The notes under the pieces are model-generated. The model worked only from the letters and a program-made list of their open reading frames with translations, searched no databases and was not told the DNA's origin. Of a stretch of DNA of 64,000 nt, positions 12,018 through 27,775 are shown piece after piece. How positions within the stretch are numbered: position 1 is the first letter of the stretch; each line of letters starts with the position of its first letter. Source of the stretch: Brachypodium distachyon (lineage: Eukaryota > Streptophyta > Magnoliopsida > Poales > Poaceae). The stretch lies in NCBI RefSeq assembly GCF_000005505.3, contig NC_016133.3:53595237-53659236 (forward strand), given 5' to 3'. Both the position numbers and the translations under genes were made by a program.

Positions 12018-14952
12018 TATAATATCAAACCGTACATCCACAATGCCACAAAAAAATTACTATAAATAAATGGATTTGTAAATCCTATATTCTTCATTGA
12101 AAATATCAATACATGGGAATGGACGGTGTGCATGTGCTAATTAGGCCTGCAGCTTAGAGATTTTAGAATTGGAGGATTTGGCTTTGAGGAGAAAGAGAAA
12201 CAGAAATAGATCAAAACAAAACAGCAGAGGAGAGGAAAGAATCACTGTGCCTCCCGATCGATCACCCGGAACCAGCTCCCTTCCAATCGATCTTTATGGC
12301 CAAGGTGACCGGAATCTAAGAATTAGGCCCAGCCTCCCAGAGTCCAGGTGGAAGTATGTCTTGGTTTGCTAGGGCCCAATTGGAGGAGAGCATCCCTGGC
12401 CCGCCCATTTAACCAAAAGACCCCTGAAAAAACAATTAACCAAAAGACGATCCGATGCTTGCGTTTCTCCTTTTTCAGGGCACCCGCTGCTTCAGATCTC
12501 ACGAACCGCCGTATGAGGTCGCCGGAGTCCTGGCAGCAGGCGGCGAAGACCGGGCACGTACCCTGGGTGCCCATGCGTTGAATCTGCCCATGCATAAAAT
12601 TTGTTACCCTTCCACCCCCGGTTCCGCGCAGCAGCTCGTCTTATATTACGTCTGACTCAAAATAAATGTCGACTAGGCTTAATTCAAAAACTTACACACT
12701 TATTTTGGATCGGAGGAAATAATAAATAACAAAATTCGTCCACCATTGGCTAGTCACACCAAAGGCAGTGGCGGCCAAACACGCAATCCTCGTCCCAACA
12801 TGTCAGGCTCTACAAACACCCTATCCCCGTGGTCTCTACCCCGGTTGCACCCTACTTGCCATCATCGTCTCTACTCGTCCACCTCCTCTCCCCATGGCCG
12901 TACCATGCCACCTCCTCGCGCTTCTCCGTAATAATAGACAACGGCATTGCCGAAACCCCGTCACACGTAGTCTTCGTGGGTCCTAATGGTTGGCTGGTCA
13001 TGTGCTTCTTCATGATCCTCGTCTCCACTAGCCGTTGATCCAGAGCATGTGAGGGGAATCTCTACGGTCGTTCACGGAATTTGCAAGGGAGAATACATGG
13101 CCGGGAGGGGTGTCACTGTAATGGAGGGTGTGGATGATGGCCACCGTCAAGACCCGACATAATTTCTGGTGATTTTTCTTCTTCTTTTTCATCCTGATGT
13201 CAAAACGTAGTGGGATTTATAGGGGAGCCGTGAATTAGGGTTGCAAAGATGGACTCCGAAGGACGGCGACGACCCATGGTAAGGCCCCCCGTGGCCCAAT
13301 GGCGTGGCACAAGGCCCTTCCACCTGTTCTGAGCTCGTGGCACACTAGTGAGTTTCTGGCCACCATCTTTTGCCATAAAACAACACTCCTGATATTTCGA
13401 GATTTTTCTCGCACATTGATAATAGTTTATGATGGAGTATATCATTTGGGTGTGTATTTTGAAAACTAAGATCTTTTGAAGTTTCAGCCTATATTTGATC
13501 AACTTTAATAGTTTTTTTTTTCAATTTACGAAGAAATCAAAAAATTACAAGAAATAGTAAACGTCTAGTCTAATATCTAATTAAAGTAGCAGAAATTCTA
13601 TGGCCAAGATAAGTTATCGTGCGGCTCAAATTTGCTAAAAGCTAATCAACCTGATCGTAGATTCGTAGGAGGCCGATATGGAAACCGAAGATCTGACACA
13701 TAAAAATCAATCCGAAATACAACCCAACCGTAGGCAAGCCAGGAGTCATCGGCTGATCGGCAGGACTGAGGTGCCCGCGCAAGCCGCGCAGCGGGAAGCA
13801 CCGACGCGGAACGCAAGCGCAGTGCAGCAGCCGCGCACTATGGAGGGCGGACGGACGGACGGCAAACACTCGGCAGTAAGCCAGCACTCACGGCATCGGT
13901 GGGCCGTGGCCGACGGAGCAAGCAACAAGCAGGCCGTTTAACGAAGCAGGTTGCGCAGCGATCGAAGTCGAACAAACAGACACACCAATCAAGCGACGGA
14001 GTGGAACCGACGCAGACACGACGGCAGGGCGATTTGTCTTTTTTCTATTTTCCTCCATGCGAGCCGTGATTATCGATTTTTTTCCCTTTTCCGTCAATTA
14101 ATACCATAACTAATCCTTCATTGATTTGAGGCCCCTGAGCGATCGAGCACCTCGGTCATAGCCATCGAAGGTCCTGATCATCGGTATGGAATAGGCAGCC
14201 CAGCATCACGCGTAGGCCACAACAACCAACAAGGTAATCTTGCCAAGTCATTGCCATCAAAACCCGGTAGAGTTGTTCCAAGACACACCATGACCCAAAA
14301 CTTAAATACATACGAGCAACATGCCGGAATTTAATCAAAATTAGCTTCTTGACACGATGCGGGAATTTAATCCACAACAACTTTCGCACTTGATATTGAA
14401 CAAAGGAGGTAAGGCAAAAAGGAAATCAATAGACGAAAGAGAATCGATTTTCAAAAAGAAAGAAACAACATGGATCACATGATAGATGCTCTGTATACAG
14501 GATGAAAAGACATGACTACCAAGCACCTTCGGCTTTTATTGGGGAAGTCAGAAAGTTATAGCGTTGGGATCGTTCTTCAAAATTTACCCGTGTCATTGCA
14601 TATTTTTAAGGGTTTTCTCTATTCCAGAGGGGGCTCCGTCCCTGCTTTCATACATCCGCGATGGACCTCGCCAAATCCATGACTACGCAAATAGTGGTTG
14701 ACCGGTAGCAACACACTCGCATGAAACACCAGCCGGAAGCCGATCTACCATAGGCACCAGTTTATTCTACGAAAACGGCCGCAACCAGACAGACTCTCTT
14801 GACCAGCTGTTGGAAGCAACACGACAGAACGAGGAAGATTTTGTGTCGTGCGTTGCGGCTAAAAGAGATTTAGAAAAGTTGTACATGCGATGGGAAGGGA
14901 CTAACAAATACAAATCGGGCTGGATAAAATGGAATGGTTATTGCATATATCA

Positions 14953-15586
14953 TCTATACCAAATAACAGTAAAGGATTAACAAAACTATACATCTATAAT
15001 TGATGTCTAAAAGAAAACCTTTCAAATTATCTCCACGCAAAAATACTTATGTTACATGTACAACTCAACACTTTTGTAATGTGGACAATGTTAATAAAAT
15101 ACAAATCTTTTGCGAAAACATGTAATGACTACCTAATCTACAATGTAATGATATGAATTTAAACAAGTAAATTTCACAAAACCACACCCACATGTCACAT
15201 ACAAGGTCAGCGTCAGACCCGACCTGACCCGCTAACCCTCTCCTTTTCTCCCCTACCATACCCCAACTTCTTATGATCTTGACTTTTATGTGGCATATGA
15301 CATGTGGGCCACACATGTCAGGAATGTGGTCAAACCCATTAAACTAACAAATTTGGGTTACTTGAGAAAAATGGTCTTAAGAGTTGTGGTTCTACAACAA
15401 AATTAGTGTCAGGTGTGGTTATGTGATACGGTAGCAACAAAATGTGTGCTTTATGAAATTTACTCAATTTAAACCAATCTAATCATTCAGAACATTCATA
15501 AATCAATTAGAAAAATAAAATGAAGATAAACAAAGAATATAAATCATTAAGTCTAGCCGCGCAATCTGCGCGGGTCATTACGCTAG
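14953..15586 (+). mobile_element. Probable non-autonomous Helitron
   Basis: The 3' end is characteristic. A GC-rich hairpin CCGCGCA-ATC-TGCGCGG (15558-15574) is followed by GTCATTACG and the terminal CTAG (15583-15586), then host T at 15587, matching the Helitron rule of a hairpin close to a CTRR end inserted at AT. The proposed 5' end, TCTATACCAAATAACAG at 14953 preceded by A, is an inference from the usual TCTATAC start. The roughly 634-bp interior has no Rep/helicase coding, so the copy is non-autonomous. Confidence 0.6.
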
Positions 15587-15587
15587 T

Positions 15588-15609
15588 TTTATATATATAT
15601 ATATATATT
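15588..15609. repeat. (TA)n microsatellite beside the Helitron end
   Basis: Run of TA dinucleotides immediately after the putative Helitron 3' terminus. Helitrons prefer AT-rich targets. Confidence 0.8.
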
Positions 15610-17307
15610 CTGAGAAGGTTTTATATCATTTTGATACGTATTTTGCAAATCAGGAGTTCGTAAACCTGCTAAAATAAAAGTCTACACTTTTGATGAATCT
15701 GACCGTCGGGTGTGAAATGGACGCAAGTTACGTGGTGACTTGCCGTCACTGAATCCTGCTCCACGCACGCACACAGAGACATGTAACTGCTTCCGCTGCA
15801 AAATCAACTGGTGCTTCGACCTACGCTTCTACTCTACGGAGTGTATTTCTTTTCACTCCGCGCGACCCTCGTTTGCCCCAAATCCGCTACGCCACGCTTA
15901 TTAAAATGCTTGCTTCTGATGCATGCAATGCAAGACGCTACTAAAATAACCCACCTCGTGATCATGGGAGTGCTGTTACCACCCGAATTTCGTGTGCGTA
16001 AGCACTGTCCTGATCCTCGTGCTACATGCGTTCGCATGCCATTATAAACTGTTTTTCCTTAGTAGCTGACGAACCCCATCCGCATGGATACATCACGGTT
16101 GGGCCCTATGTCAGTGACGACGCCGCACAGGATTGTTCTTCCCTTTTTTTCTACGCTTCAGCCCCGCCGGCCGGAGCCCCACCGGCAAAAGGCCAAGCCA
16201 AACGCGCACCACCCTGGATCGGCGGATCCCACTGTCCACTAATGTACAGAAGAAAAACAATGCCGAGGCGGTTTGACCATTTGACGCTAGGATACAAAGC
16301 CCTGGCGATGAGGTGGCATCCAAGGGCCTCCTCCCGGATCGTCACACACACGCAGACAGGGCAGGCAAGCATGTTGCTCTCCCTCCAATGATTCCCGTGG
16401 CGCGCGTCCCCGTTTGTCAAAAGAAAGGAAACGAAAAGCAGACGACGCACTCTCACTTTGCGTGTTTCCCTTCAAGTCCTCCTTCCTCCGGTTTCTCTTT
16501 CGTCCATCAACACCAAGTTAAACCATCACATGACATCGGTCGTGACACCACCACGACACACTCCCATTTTGCTGCATGCTGTGTGAGGTGTGACGAGCCC
16601 TTGACCTGCTTCCATTGCCTTCGGTTCACACGGGCACGTCGGAAACATGGCAGAAAAAGGATAATTCGTGCTGGTGTCCTGTCGCAAACTGCCCCCCTTG
16701 GTCGCACCAAATTAAGCGTTGTGCCGACATGTGAAAAAACTTTGCGCTTGTCAGCTGCTGGACCATTCGTGGAAGAACAAACAATCCGTCGGAACTGATT
16801 TGCAGAGCATGTAAAGGACAAGAGCAAAGGCCTACCCAGTTGCCGTCCCATATCAAAACAACTTTTATCCTCCACGACAGGAATAGAAAACGGGGTTTGT
16901 TTCTTGGATGTTTATAGTCCTTGCGTGGTCAAGCACCATATTTGGATTTTGGCACTCCTAAAAGGACAAACCTGGAACATTTGGCTGGAACTGGAAGCCA
17001 GGAGGAACCCTCTGAAAATTCATTCGGCAGGCAGTAGGCATCAACGACGCCCCCTCCCTCTCCATCACCATGCCTGCATCTTGGTCTTATTCTCCCTACC
17101 GAGCTGTACAAATATGCCCTGTACACATTAGTGCCAGCAGCACAGCAGTAGCGCTACCGGATCTCCAAAGCTACGGCTGGCTTCATCAGCTTTGCTACTA
17201 GCACGACTCTCCAAAACCCCAACGACCCAATAGCAGCACGAAAAATATCCCATATAGAACGCTAACGATTCTCACGGCTCCGGGCAGGGGAGCAGAAAGA
17301 AGAAGAC

Positions 17308-19485
<2,178 letters not shown>

Positions 19486-22400
19486 AAAAATCGTCTTTTT
19501 TTTTCTCTCCTTCTTTGTCTGTTTTCTTCTTTCCCTTTATATCGTGCCGGACTTTTATTGGTAAGTTTTATGCCGGCGGATGAGATGCCCGCAAGCACAA
19601 CGCGAGGTTGGAAGAGCAACGGGCACTCTGTAAATACTCCGTGATGGCTGTGACTGCACAGAAAAAGCCGGAAAACAAAACGGATTTTGCATTTGAAATC
19701 TTTTGCACCGTGACATAGACAGAAAAGAAGATGCTTCGAAGTTACAAACGAGATGATTCCACTATGATGTAAAGGCAAAGATAGATCTTGTATAATTCAT
19801 CCTTCTGGAAAGAAACATGGACCTGAAACAAAGTAAGTGGAGCATCTGGTGATGACTTGGGCCTTGTTTTCTCACAAGGTCAAAGAAATTTCGCAAGCAT
19901 CCAAAGCACGCGCACCCATCAGATCAGATCATCAGAGGCCACTAGACTAGTATTAGAACACGTAGTACTCCGCGTATTACTAGTACTCTTTGTTGAGCTA
20001 ACTTACGTCTAACTAACGACCTCTTGATGACATGGTCTCGATTAGCGACACAAACCAAACCTACTCCAACTAGCCCCTCTATCTAGTAGTACAATATGCT
20101 AAAAGGGAAATGGCAAAATATCATCACTGTCATCATCACCGAAGACCCCACACGACCTTTAGCTTTAACCCAGATTAAGCGGCTAATACATACATAGCGA
20201 CCCGAGTGAGAGTCATCGAGCCTTTGCTGCCTGTGTTCTCCCGGATAATATATGTACAGCGCTCTAGTGCCCACGTACGGCGTGCGTCAGATTAGTTGTA
20301 CTCTCGTACGAACCGATGCAAACCACACGGGATGTTTCTTCTTCCGTAGGAGCGCCGTTGCCTCGGGCCCTTGGCCAGAGTATAACCACATGATTGCGGC
20401 TGGGCGTGTGCGTGGTTGGGTCGGGCGACGACTACACGAGTAGGGCGCCGCGATTGACGGCCGCGCGCTGCGACCATTTTCCTATTCTCACGTTATCACG
20501 TGGTTCCCGGCGATTTCTCCTCGTCTTCGTTTCAGAAGCCGAGTATATTTCCGCGCCGGCGCGGGTGCTTTTTCCACGGCGAGCCGGATCGGGGATATTC
20601 GGGTGACGACGGACTGATGGTGTGGCGGATGCTTTGGTTACATCGCACCCTGCAGTGCCGGTCCATAGCGATGCTGGTAGCAGTAGATTTTTTTTCCTTT
20701 CTTTTTTCAGGAACAGAATGTGATGTGTGTGCTCTTCTTTTACAGCCTTAAATGAATATCAACAAAGAAATATCATCCTAACTGAAAAGAAAAAAAAAAC
20801 TGCATCATGGTCTTCAGTAACGTCTCTACTTTTCTCTATCTCTAGATTCACCGTTCATATATCTTATACGACCTTTCTTGCATCCCTTTGATGGAGACTA
20901 CAAGATATGAAGCCTTAACAAGTTGGGGTTAACTTAGATTCCGAAGAACCGTGTGAGTCGTCTGTCTCAAAGAGTGAAAAATCTAAATCGATGAAAGCAC
21001 GTGGCAGTGGATGCAAAATTGCAGCTTGGATTGTCAAACTGCTGAATCATCACGTACTCGACTGACGAGGAAAAAGACCAAAATCATAAAAAGACAAGTC
21101 ATAAGAACCATTGGCCTTATGTAGTAGGCAACGTTGACCACGTCAAGACATAGGTGAAGCCAAGAGAACATTAACCCACCGCCATCTCTACTACCAAGTC
21201 GCCCACATCAAAGACACAAAACCCAACAATAAAGTTACAAAAAACTAGATGAAGACGTTGATCCGTGATTCTCCTTACCTCTAAATTGTCTGTCGCGTGT
21301 GAGAAGAACCGGTAGAGATATGATCAAAACATTGATGTTTCCCCTCACATGTCAATGCTAAATCAGATATCAATGGCGAGAGAAACCAACAGAACTAGAA
21401 CCGATGGTGATTCATCTGACCACGTGTAGAGGTTTTCTTCGCAACTCAATTTTTCCTCATGTGGAAACACATCGTGTGGTATACGTTTTTTGGTTTTACT
21501 ATGCCCAAGTCGCCTTATTTTTAGTTAGGCATCAGGCCATTGCTTAGCCGTCGAATATGATTTGTGTTTTAAAATTCAGAATGAACGATGAAGAGGGCAA
21601 AATGGAGATGGCACCCGGATACTAATCTGGTGACTCTGATGTGTCGACTGAAATTTAAGGCTTTCTATATACATATCAAGCGTTATAGGCACAGTCACAC
21701 CTCATTTTTCTTGTTTATGAGAAAAGGCTATGCTTTATTGATTTTTTTTCCGAGATTAACGTGAAGCTGGCCAGAAAAGGATGAGCAGCCTGTTCATGGA
21801 GTTCAGTCCTAGCAGGCTGCCCAGCTCCAAGGAGGCCGAGCCCAGTAAGCCCAGTAAAGTTGGCTGTTTTTTCTGGCCCAATTGCACTGTCCGTTTTTTT
21901 TTCTAACTAGCTAAATGCACATGCCTTGCTGTGAAATGAAAATTATGTACTGAATTAGTAGTTCTAAAAAAAATCTATTGCATGAGTTGTTGAAATGTCT
22001 ATGCCTTCAAATTTTCTTTTTTTTTTGCGGAACGACAAACAAAATATCATGATATGTATCACATAGAACAGGTGCAAATTATAGTAGTTTCTGAAAAAGT
22101 TAGAGAGTAGTTTTGATGGAATAAACGGACAACCACCAACTCAAATCTTTGTAAGTGTAAAGATAAAGAACATATGTGCGTGTTCTAAATATTTGTTTCA
22201 CATGCAAAGTTGCTCAAAAATAGAAACATATACTCCGTACTTAGATCCAAAACTCAGCGTAGCATTAAGTTTCCCCGCCAAATTTGCACAAAAAGAAAAG
22301 TTTCCCTCCCAAAGTTTGGAGCAGACCGGATATTCAAGGTCCAGGGGCCGAGGACCAAGCAATTAATAAAGTCATCCTGCAGAAATTCCTTCATATTTCC

Positions 22401-22491
22401 CGTAGACAAAAGTTCCCTCGTGTGATTCGACTGCCATCGGATTAAACTGTTGAGCGTTCTTATACAGAGAAAATGCAGTTACACTGAGATA

Positions 22492-22602
22492 TTCCATCTG
22501 TTTTCTAATTTTTGTCTCAAATTTGTTAAAATGGATGTATCTATTCGTAAAAGGTGTCTAGATATATGTAAAATTTCGACAAGAATTACGAAACGGAAGA
22601 AG
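22492..22602. mobile_element. Degenerate Stowaway MITE
   Basis: Flanked by TA, with decayed ends TTCCATCTG and ACGGAAGAAG. The interior words TTTGTCTCAAATTTGTTAAA and GGATGTATCTATTCGTAAAA match the family of 11904-12017 and 63496-63607. Confidence 0.65.
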
Positions 22603-23806
22603 TATTTCTAAACGGTCATACTCATCAGCGCGCGCTAATGATTCCACCACGGCCATCCTCTGTGTGATCTAGTCGGTGCACAGTGCTCAACTGGCAAGTT
22701 TACAACCCGGGTACAAACCAGACTATTCCCAACCCCCACCGTTCTTCAACCGCACGCGCGGCGAGCCCCGCTCCGCCATTCTGGACCAGACTCGCCATTG
22801 CGTTCTTGAGCTTACTAGCCCGGTTCGTCCCTCTTGTCTCCAGTTTAGGCCGACATATGCTTTAAGCATATATTCCGCAGATCCAAGTAGGGACGACATG
22901 CGTTTCAATCAAACAGGCGGAATATGCAGCCTGCCAAGTGCCAAACGCGCAAAAACAATCCACTTATCCACCCATCATCTTGATCGTACGTGTGGCTTTG
23001 AACGCCGGGAACCCGCGCCCGTGATCCCATCCCCGCCCGCTCACGCACGCACGGTGAAGAACATCAACGAAGGCACGCACCAAGGCTGGTGTCGCTTACC
23101 CCAGGCGCCGCGCGGCGCGTGAAACAATGGATTCGACGCGCACTTGTTTACTGATGAGGCTTGATGGTTTCGACGCCCTGCGCGTGTCCTGTGTACGTTC
23201 CCTTCATTTATCTTTCTTCGGTGACGCGTTCAATGTTCTATTCTCTGGAGTCTTGCCCTTTGTCTCCGTCCTGTTTAATTCGCTTTAGAGCATCCTCAAC
23301 CAAGAAACAAATGATATTAAAAAAAGAAGAGAAGAATTTTAATATCAATCACCATTGGAGATGTCCTTACAGGCTTGGTGATTACGTACATGATGGAGGT
23401 GTTGTTTTGTAACCTACTACTCCGTATTAGTGTAGCCCTGCACTTCTCCCTTTCCAAACAGCACACGGACTGAAAACAAAAGACTCTGTTGGTTGGCAAA
23501 TAGTCACAGTGGAGTCACCGAGACACTGACCCGCCCTCAACACTGAAAATGAGATGTACATAAGGTTGGTTTAAACGTGGGTTTGATTTGATCAGTCAGC
23601 ACTCAGTACTGCAGTCTGCAGTCCAAGCATCATAGTAGACCCAAAGCAGTTAAATCATGCGCTCTAAACAAAGCATGTCCTTGTTTGACATAACAAAAAG
23701 AAAGAGCCACCTCGCTGTAAAATGCCCCAAATAAGCTGCAGAAGAAGAAGCTTTCTTTGCGAAAGGCTGCAGTTGGTTTGCCGTCCAGAAGAGAAATTAA
23801 GGCCAT

Positions 23807-23813
23807 TATATAA
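23807..23813 (+). promoter_or_regulatory. TATA box of the GPI-anchored protein gene
   Basis: TATATAA in the context GGCCATTATATAAGAACC, about 210 bp upstream of the ATG at 24020. Confidence 0.5.
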
Positions 23814-24019
23814 GAACCATCCCATCCATCATGCGTTTCTCTGGCGCCAAAAACACACAAAGCAATTCCCCTCATCATGCCACCCATATAGGCTTCTCCT
23901 ACTCCTCATCAGTGATCACTCTCCACGCTCTCACTAGCTCGGCCGCCTACTGCAGCTCCTTCTCTCTCAAGCCAACCACGCGCGTGCATCCTTGCGCACG
24001 CGCGCGACGAGAGCGAGAG

Positions 24020-25616
24020 ATGCCTCCCCAGCTTCACCGCTCTCTCCTCCTCCTCTACGTGGCGGCAGCGGCCGCCGCGGCATTGCCGGACCCGGCGCCG
24101 CTCGACCCGGGCCTGTTCCTGCCGTCGGCAACCCCGGCGCAGCCCGGCGCGGCCACGATCCCGGCGTTCCCGGAGCAGTCGGACGCCGCGGCAGGGGGGG
24201 CCTCCTCGACGTGCCCGCTGGCCCCCTCCCCGTGGCTCCTCCCGGCCGTGCTGTCCTCCTGCGACGCCGACGGGGCGCTGCCCGCGAGGCTCCGCTGCTG
24301 TCCGGCCCTTGCCGCCTGGCTCTTCGCCGCGTACGCGCCCGTCGCGCTGGCCGCGAAGCCCGTGAAGCCGCCGCCGTCCGCGGCGCCCGTGGACATGCCG
24401 GTGCCGCCGGACGACTCGGAGGCGTGCGCGGGCGCCGCGGAGCGCGCGCTGCGGTCCGAAGGGGCGGCGCTGCCGCGCCCGCCGGGGGCCAACGGGACGT
24501 GCGACGTGGCCTTCTGCTACTGCGGGGTGCGGCTGAGGAGGCTGACTTGCGGGGCGCAGCCGACGGGCAATGCTGGCATGTGGAGCCCCGCGGATGCCGC
24601 GGCGAGGAGGCTGGAGAGGGACTGCGCGAAGCCCGGCGTTCACGGCTGCTCCAAGTGCCTCCGTGCTCTTGCCACGGTAAGATAACATAGTACTCCACAT
24701 CTTACTCTGCAACAAGCCCCGTAAACAATGTACTACGTCGCTAGAAACATTTGAACACAGAATGTCTGGTTCAGTCATGTCCAGTGCCACACGCCTGCCG
24801 AGATGTCGATACACACACAGTTAGGATCCTCGCATTAGCATGTGCCACCTTACAATCTTGATCAATGATCAAGCGAATCTGCAGATGCATCCAACGCTCA
24901 GGTGCAGATCACCACCGTAGGCGCGCAGCGCTAGGCATGTTGCTTGTTGGGTATGCTTCTCGAGACATGGCGTTGAACAGAAGCCATGGGCAACCACTCC
25001 ACCCAGTTTGGCTTTAGTCTGGCCCAGGCCCCACGGGCATTATTGGCTGGGAATGGCTCGGAATGATGAGATCTGAAGTCCGGACGGGGCCTGGAGAATG
25101 ATTCGAGCAGAACATGCCTCCATTCCCCCGCCCCTTCGATTGCCTTAGCATCTGGGTCCGAGATTTCACTCGATCGTCTAGTTTGGTGGACCGAGCAATG
25201 CCCAAGTGATCAATGACTCTTAAGCAATGCCTTATTTGCACGTAACGGCTTACCTGAGTTTTGGTCGACGTTTGCAGATAAAGGCCGGAGCGGCGGCGGG
25301 GAAGCATGGCGACGGCGCGTCCAGCGAGCGGGACTGCGAGCTGATAGGGATCATGTGGCTGCTGCAGCGCAACGCCACGCGCTACGGCGCCGCGGCCACG
25401 TCCGTGATCCGGGCCCTGATGGCCGCCGACGAGGCGTCCGCGGCCGGCGTGGCAGCGGCGGCGGGGTCGACCGCGGCGTGCTCGCTCTCCGTGGACGACA
25501 TGCCCCTCCCGGCCCAGTACGCGCGGCTCAGCGAGGCCAGCGGGCCGCCGCTTGCTGTCCGCGGCTTCCGCCTGATCCTGTTGCTCGCCATATCCTGTGT
25601 CGTGTACGCGCTGTAG
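24020..25616 (+). CDS. GPI-anchored SPARK-domain protein (At4g28100-like)
   Basis: Predicted cell-surface protein of unknown function. Exons 24020-24676 and 25278-25616 (phase-0 intron of 601 bp) give 331 aa. An N-terminal signal peptide (basic MPPQLHR, then a Leu/Ala core to about residue 22) and a hydrophobic C-terminus (FRLILLLAISCVVYAL) after a small-residue stretch (SEASGPP) mark it for the secretory route and GPI anchoring. Between them lies a Cys-rich region with C-CP, CC, CYC and GCSKC motifs, including CDVAFCYCGVRLRRLTCG, as in the plant SPARK family. Sequons NGT and NAT suggest N-glycosylation. A Pro/Ala-rich linker follows the signal peptide. Length is close to Arabidopsis At4g28100. 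GC content is very high, so the opposite strand has long spurious frames. The family is recognised; its biochemical role is not known to me. Confidence 0.88.
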
Positions 25617-26696
25617 CCACCCGTGGCTGAATTTGATTTTGTTATACGGCCTCCGGTTTTCTTCCGAGTTTGTATGAGATGGTTCGTATCATGCGAGCTG
25701 TATACATCAGTCTCTAAGTCGAGTGATGCCAGGAAATCTGGAAGGAAAAGATGAGGTATATTTCAACGGTCGAAAATTCAGCTGACCAAAAGCAGGATCC
25801 AAACCAGGTTTGTCCACAAATGAAAAAGAAGATGGCATCGGCCAATCGAGCTGTGCTTATGCAATTTTAAGTCGTAAGTTACTGTTATTATATGATCTTC
25901 AACAAGAAGGCATAGTATAAACAATACCTAAAAAGCGGGCTAAAAAGCCTCAACTTAACAAGAGGCGTGCTCGATCGGCTGATAGTTTTATGGAGTATGA
26001 GTTTTGATGTAAGTACGACATGTTTCAATTTCTGTCCGACGCTGTCGATCAGACCATCCATAACTTAAGCCACATTTCGTGCCGGGAGTAGCGAGATGTG
26101 CAACGTGCATATGGAGCCGCTGTGGTACCAGCCCATGATGTCACTACTGTTTCCGACCATCAGCAAGCGGAATAGAGTTTTGAAACTCAGTGTGGACATA
26201 TAAACCAACCAAATTCCCGAACCGAAAAAAACAGAAACAAAGCCGAATAGACAGAAACCGAAAAATTCGGTCGTTAATTCGGTTTGTGAAGTCAGGAAAC
26301 CGAACTCTTCTCTGTTAGTTCAGGTTTAGCTCTTGGTTAACCCAAAAACGAAAAGAAACCGAATTGCACAGAAAAGGCCCAGAAAGGCCGTCCGGCCCAG
26401 TTCAGCGAAACCTTACTCTTCTCGGTTGCTGAGCCCACTTCCCACGACATCCCGATCGATTGAATTCTCCACACCATCCGGATCGATTCAAGCCATCTCG
26501 ATCGATGGGAACGGCCGGCTGTTTGTCTTAGATGTGAAATAGGACGTGCAGACCCCATGTGTACCTAATTAAATCTTAGCGTAGATATCATGTCTAAAGG
26601 TTAGAAATAATCAGGATGATGTGAATCAATGTGGAGTCTTTCTCCGGTATTTTTCATATTGCTTAAGTATTCCATCCGTCTGACTTAAATTTTGTC

Positions 26697-27775
26697 AAGT
26701 AAATTATAAAAAACCATTACATTAAGGGTTAGGGTTTTACTTCGGTACCAGTCTACGTTTTGGTGACTAAAAACCATTGGATTTATTTAATCACTCGGTC
26801 GGTAGCGTCTAAACCCGAAACTGACGGAGCGGGTCCACCGGTCAGGCCAACGTGGCGTCCAGCGTGGCAATTGACCGAACCAATCTACAATTTCTCTTCT
26901 TCCTCCCTCCTCTCTCTCTATCTCTTTCTCCTTCCCCCCGTGCACCCGCCCCTGCACCACGACGCGTCCTCGCCTGCGCCTTGAGCCCCTCGCCTGCGCC
27001 CGCCGCCCCGTGCGTCCGCGCCGCGTCGCCTGCGCCTGCACGCGCCTCGTCCGCGCCCGCGCCGCCTCGCCTGCGCCTCGCAGCCGTACATGGGGAAGAA
27101 GGTGGCGGCGACGGCGATTCCGACCACGGCGGGTCGATTCTGGCGCGAGCAGTTCATCGCCGACGCGCCTCCGCCTCCCCGCCGGCGCGCCCGAGCTCCT
27201 CCCCGACCTGGAGGTAGAGATGTGGTCGATCCAGATGTTGGTGGCCGTGAAGAGCGAGATGTCGTCGCCGTCGGCGCGCGTCCGGTACCCGATGTCCTCC
27301 AGCGAGTCGCGGACCATGCCGCCGTCCGTGTGCTTGATGTCGTGGATGTGGAGGTTGTGGTTGATGACATTGGACCGTTCTGGACGGTGAGGGCGGCACC
27401 TTTCGTGATGTGCACCTGGGCGCCGCGACCGTCGATGGTGATGTCGTTGTTGATGATGAGCTCCTTGGTGAGCGTGATGACCATGTTCTTGGCGAAGATG
27501 ATCCAGATGGGCTGCGGCTGGATGGCCGACGGTGTGGCTACAGCCTACAGGCGACACAGAGAGGGAGGAAAGAGAAAGTCTAACCGATGGGTTCAGTCAA
27601 TTGCAACGCTGGCATGCCACGTTGGCCTGACCGGTGGCCCCACATAGTCAAAATCACGCTTAGACGCTGGCGAGCGACGTGTTTACTAAATTCGGTGGAT
27701 TTTAGTCACCAAAACGTGAACTGGTACCTATGTGACATACGAGCCACTAATGTGGTGGTTTTGTGTAATTTACTC
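26697..27775. mobile_element. Pack-MULE (Mutator-like element with captured gene fragment)
   Basis: 1079-bp element with long terminal inverted repeats of about 190 bp. The left end begins AAGTAAATTATAAAAAACC; the right end, on the other strand, begins GAGTAAATTACACAAAACC. Both continue through TACCAGT, CGTTTTGGTGACTAAAA and CCACCGGTCAGGCCAACGTGG. The flanks AATTTTGTC (26688-26696) and AATTTTGCC (27776-27784) form a 9-bp target-site duplication with one difference, as expected for Mutator-type insertion. The interior is GC-rich, encodes no transposase and carries a pectate lyase fragment in reverse orientation. This makes it a non-autonomous Pack-MULE. Confidence 0.85.
27205..27525 (-). pseudogene. 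Captured pectate lyase fragment inside the Pack-MULE
   Basis: On the minus strand, one frame reads [18 protein letters not shown] and then [15 protein letters not shown]. Another frame continues with [32 protein letters not shown] and NIWIDHIS. These are consecutive blocks of the pectate lyase (PL1) beta-helix family, which has [27 protein letters not shown] and SNIWIDHVS in this order. The frame change near 27390 shows that it is not an intact coding sequence. The start, the catalytic C-terminal half and the stop are missing. A chimeric transcript is possible but unsupported. Confidence 0.85.

Larger units (their letters stand above)
10228..17307. other. Intergenic spacer between bHLH gene and kinase
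   Basis: No supported gene. It contains a Stowaway MITE (11904-12017), AT-rich repeat-like DNA around 11540-11840, a probable Helitron (14953-15586) and a TA microsatellite. The CpG-rich stretches at about 12.4-14.0 and 16.0-17.2 kb have many short frames in all phases but no recognisable protein. I looked upstream of the kinase for a lectin, PAN or DUF26 ectodomain exon and found none. Confidence 0.6.
19486..24019. other. Intergenic spacer between kinase and GPI-protein gene
   Basis: No supported gene. It contains a degenerate Stowaway MITE at 22492-22602 and AT-rich repeat-like DNA at about 20.8-22.4 kb. The final 200 bases are the promoter and leader of the next gene. Confidence 0.6.

Noticed and set aside
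23909..24814. 301-codon minus-strand frame opposite the GPI-protein gene
   Set aside because: Shadow of the very GC-rich exon. No recognisable domain, and the plus-strand frame has a signal peptide, Cys motifs and correct splicing.
26787..27557. 256-codon minus-strand open frame as a gene
   Set aside because: It lies wholly inside the Pack-MULE, changes frame relative to the pectate lyase match and runs into the terminal inverted repeat. It is compositionally open GC-rich DNA.
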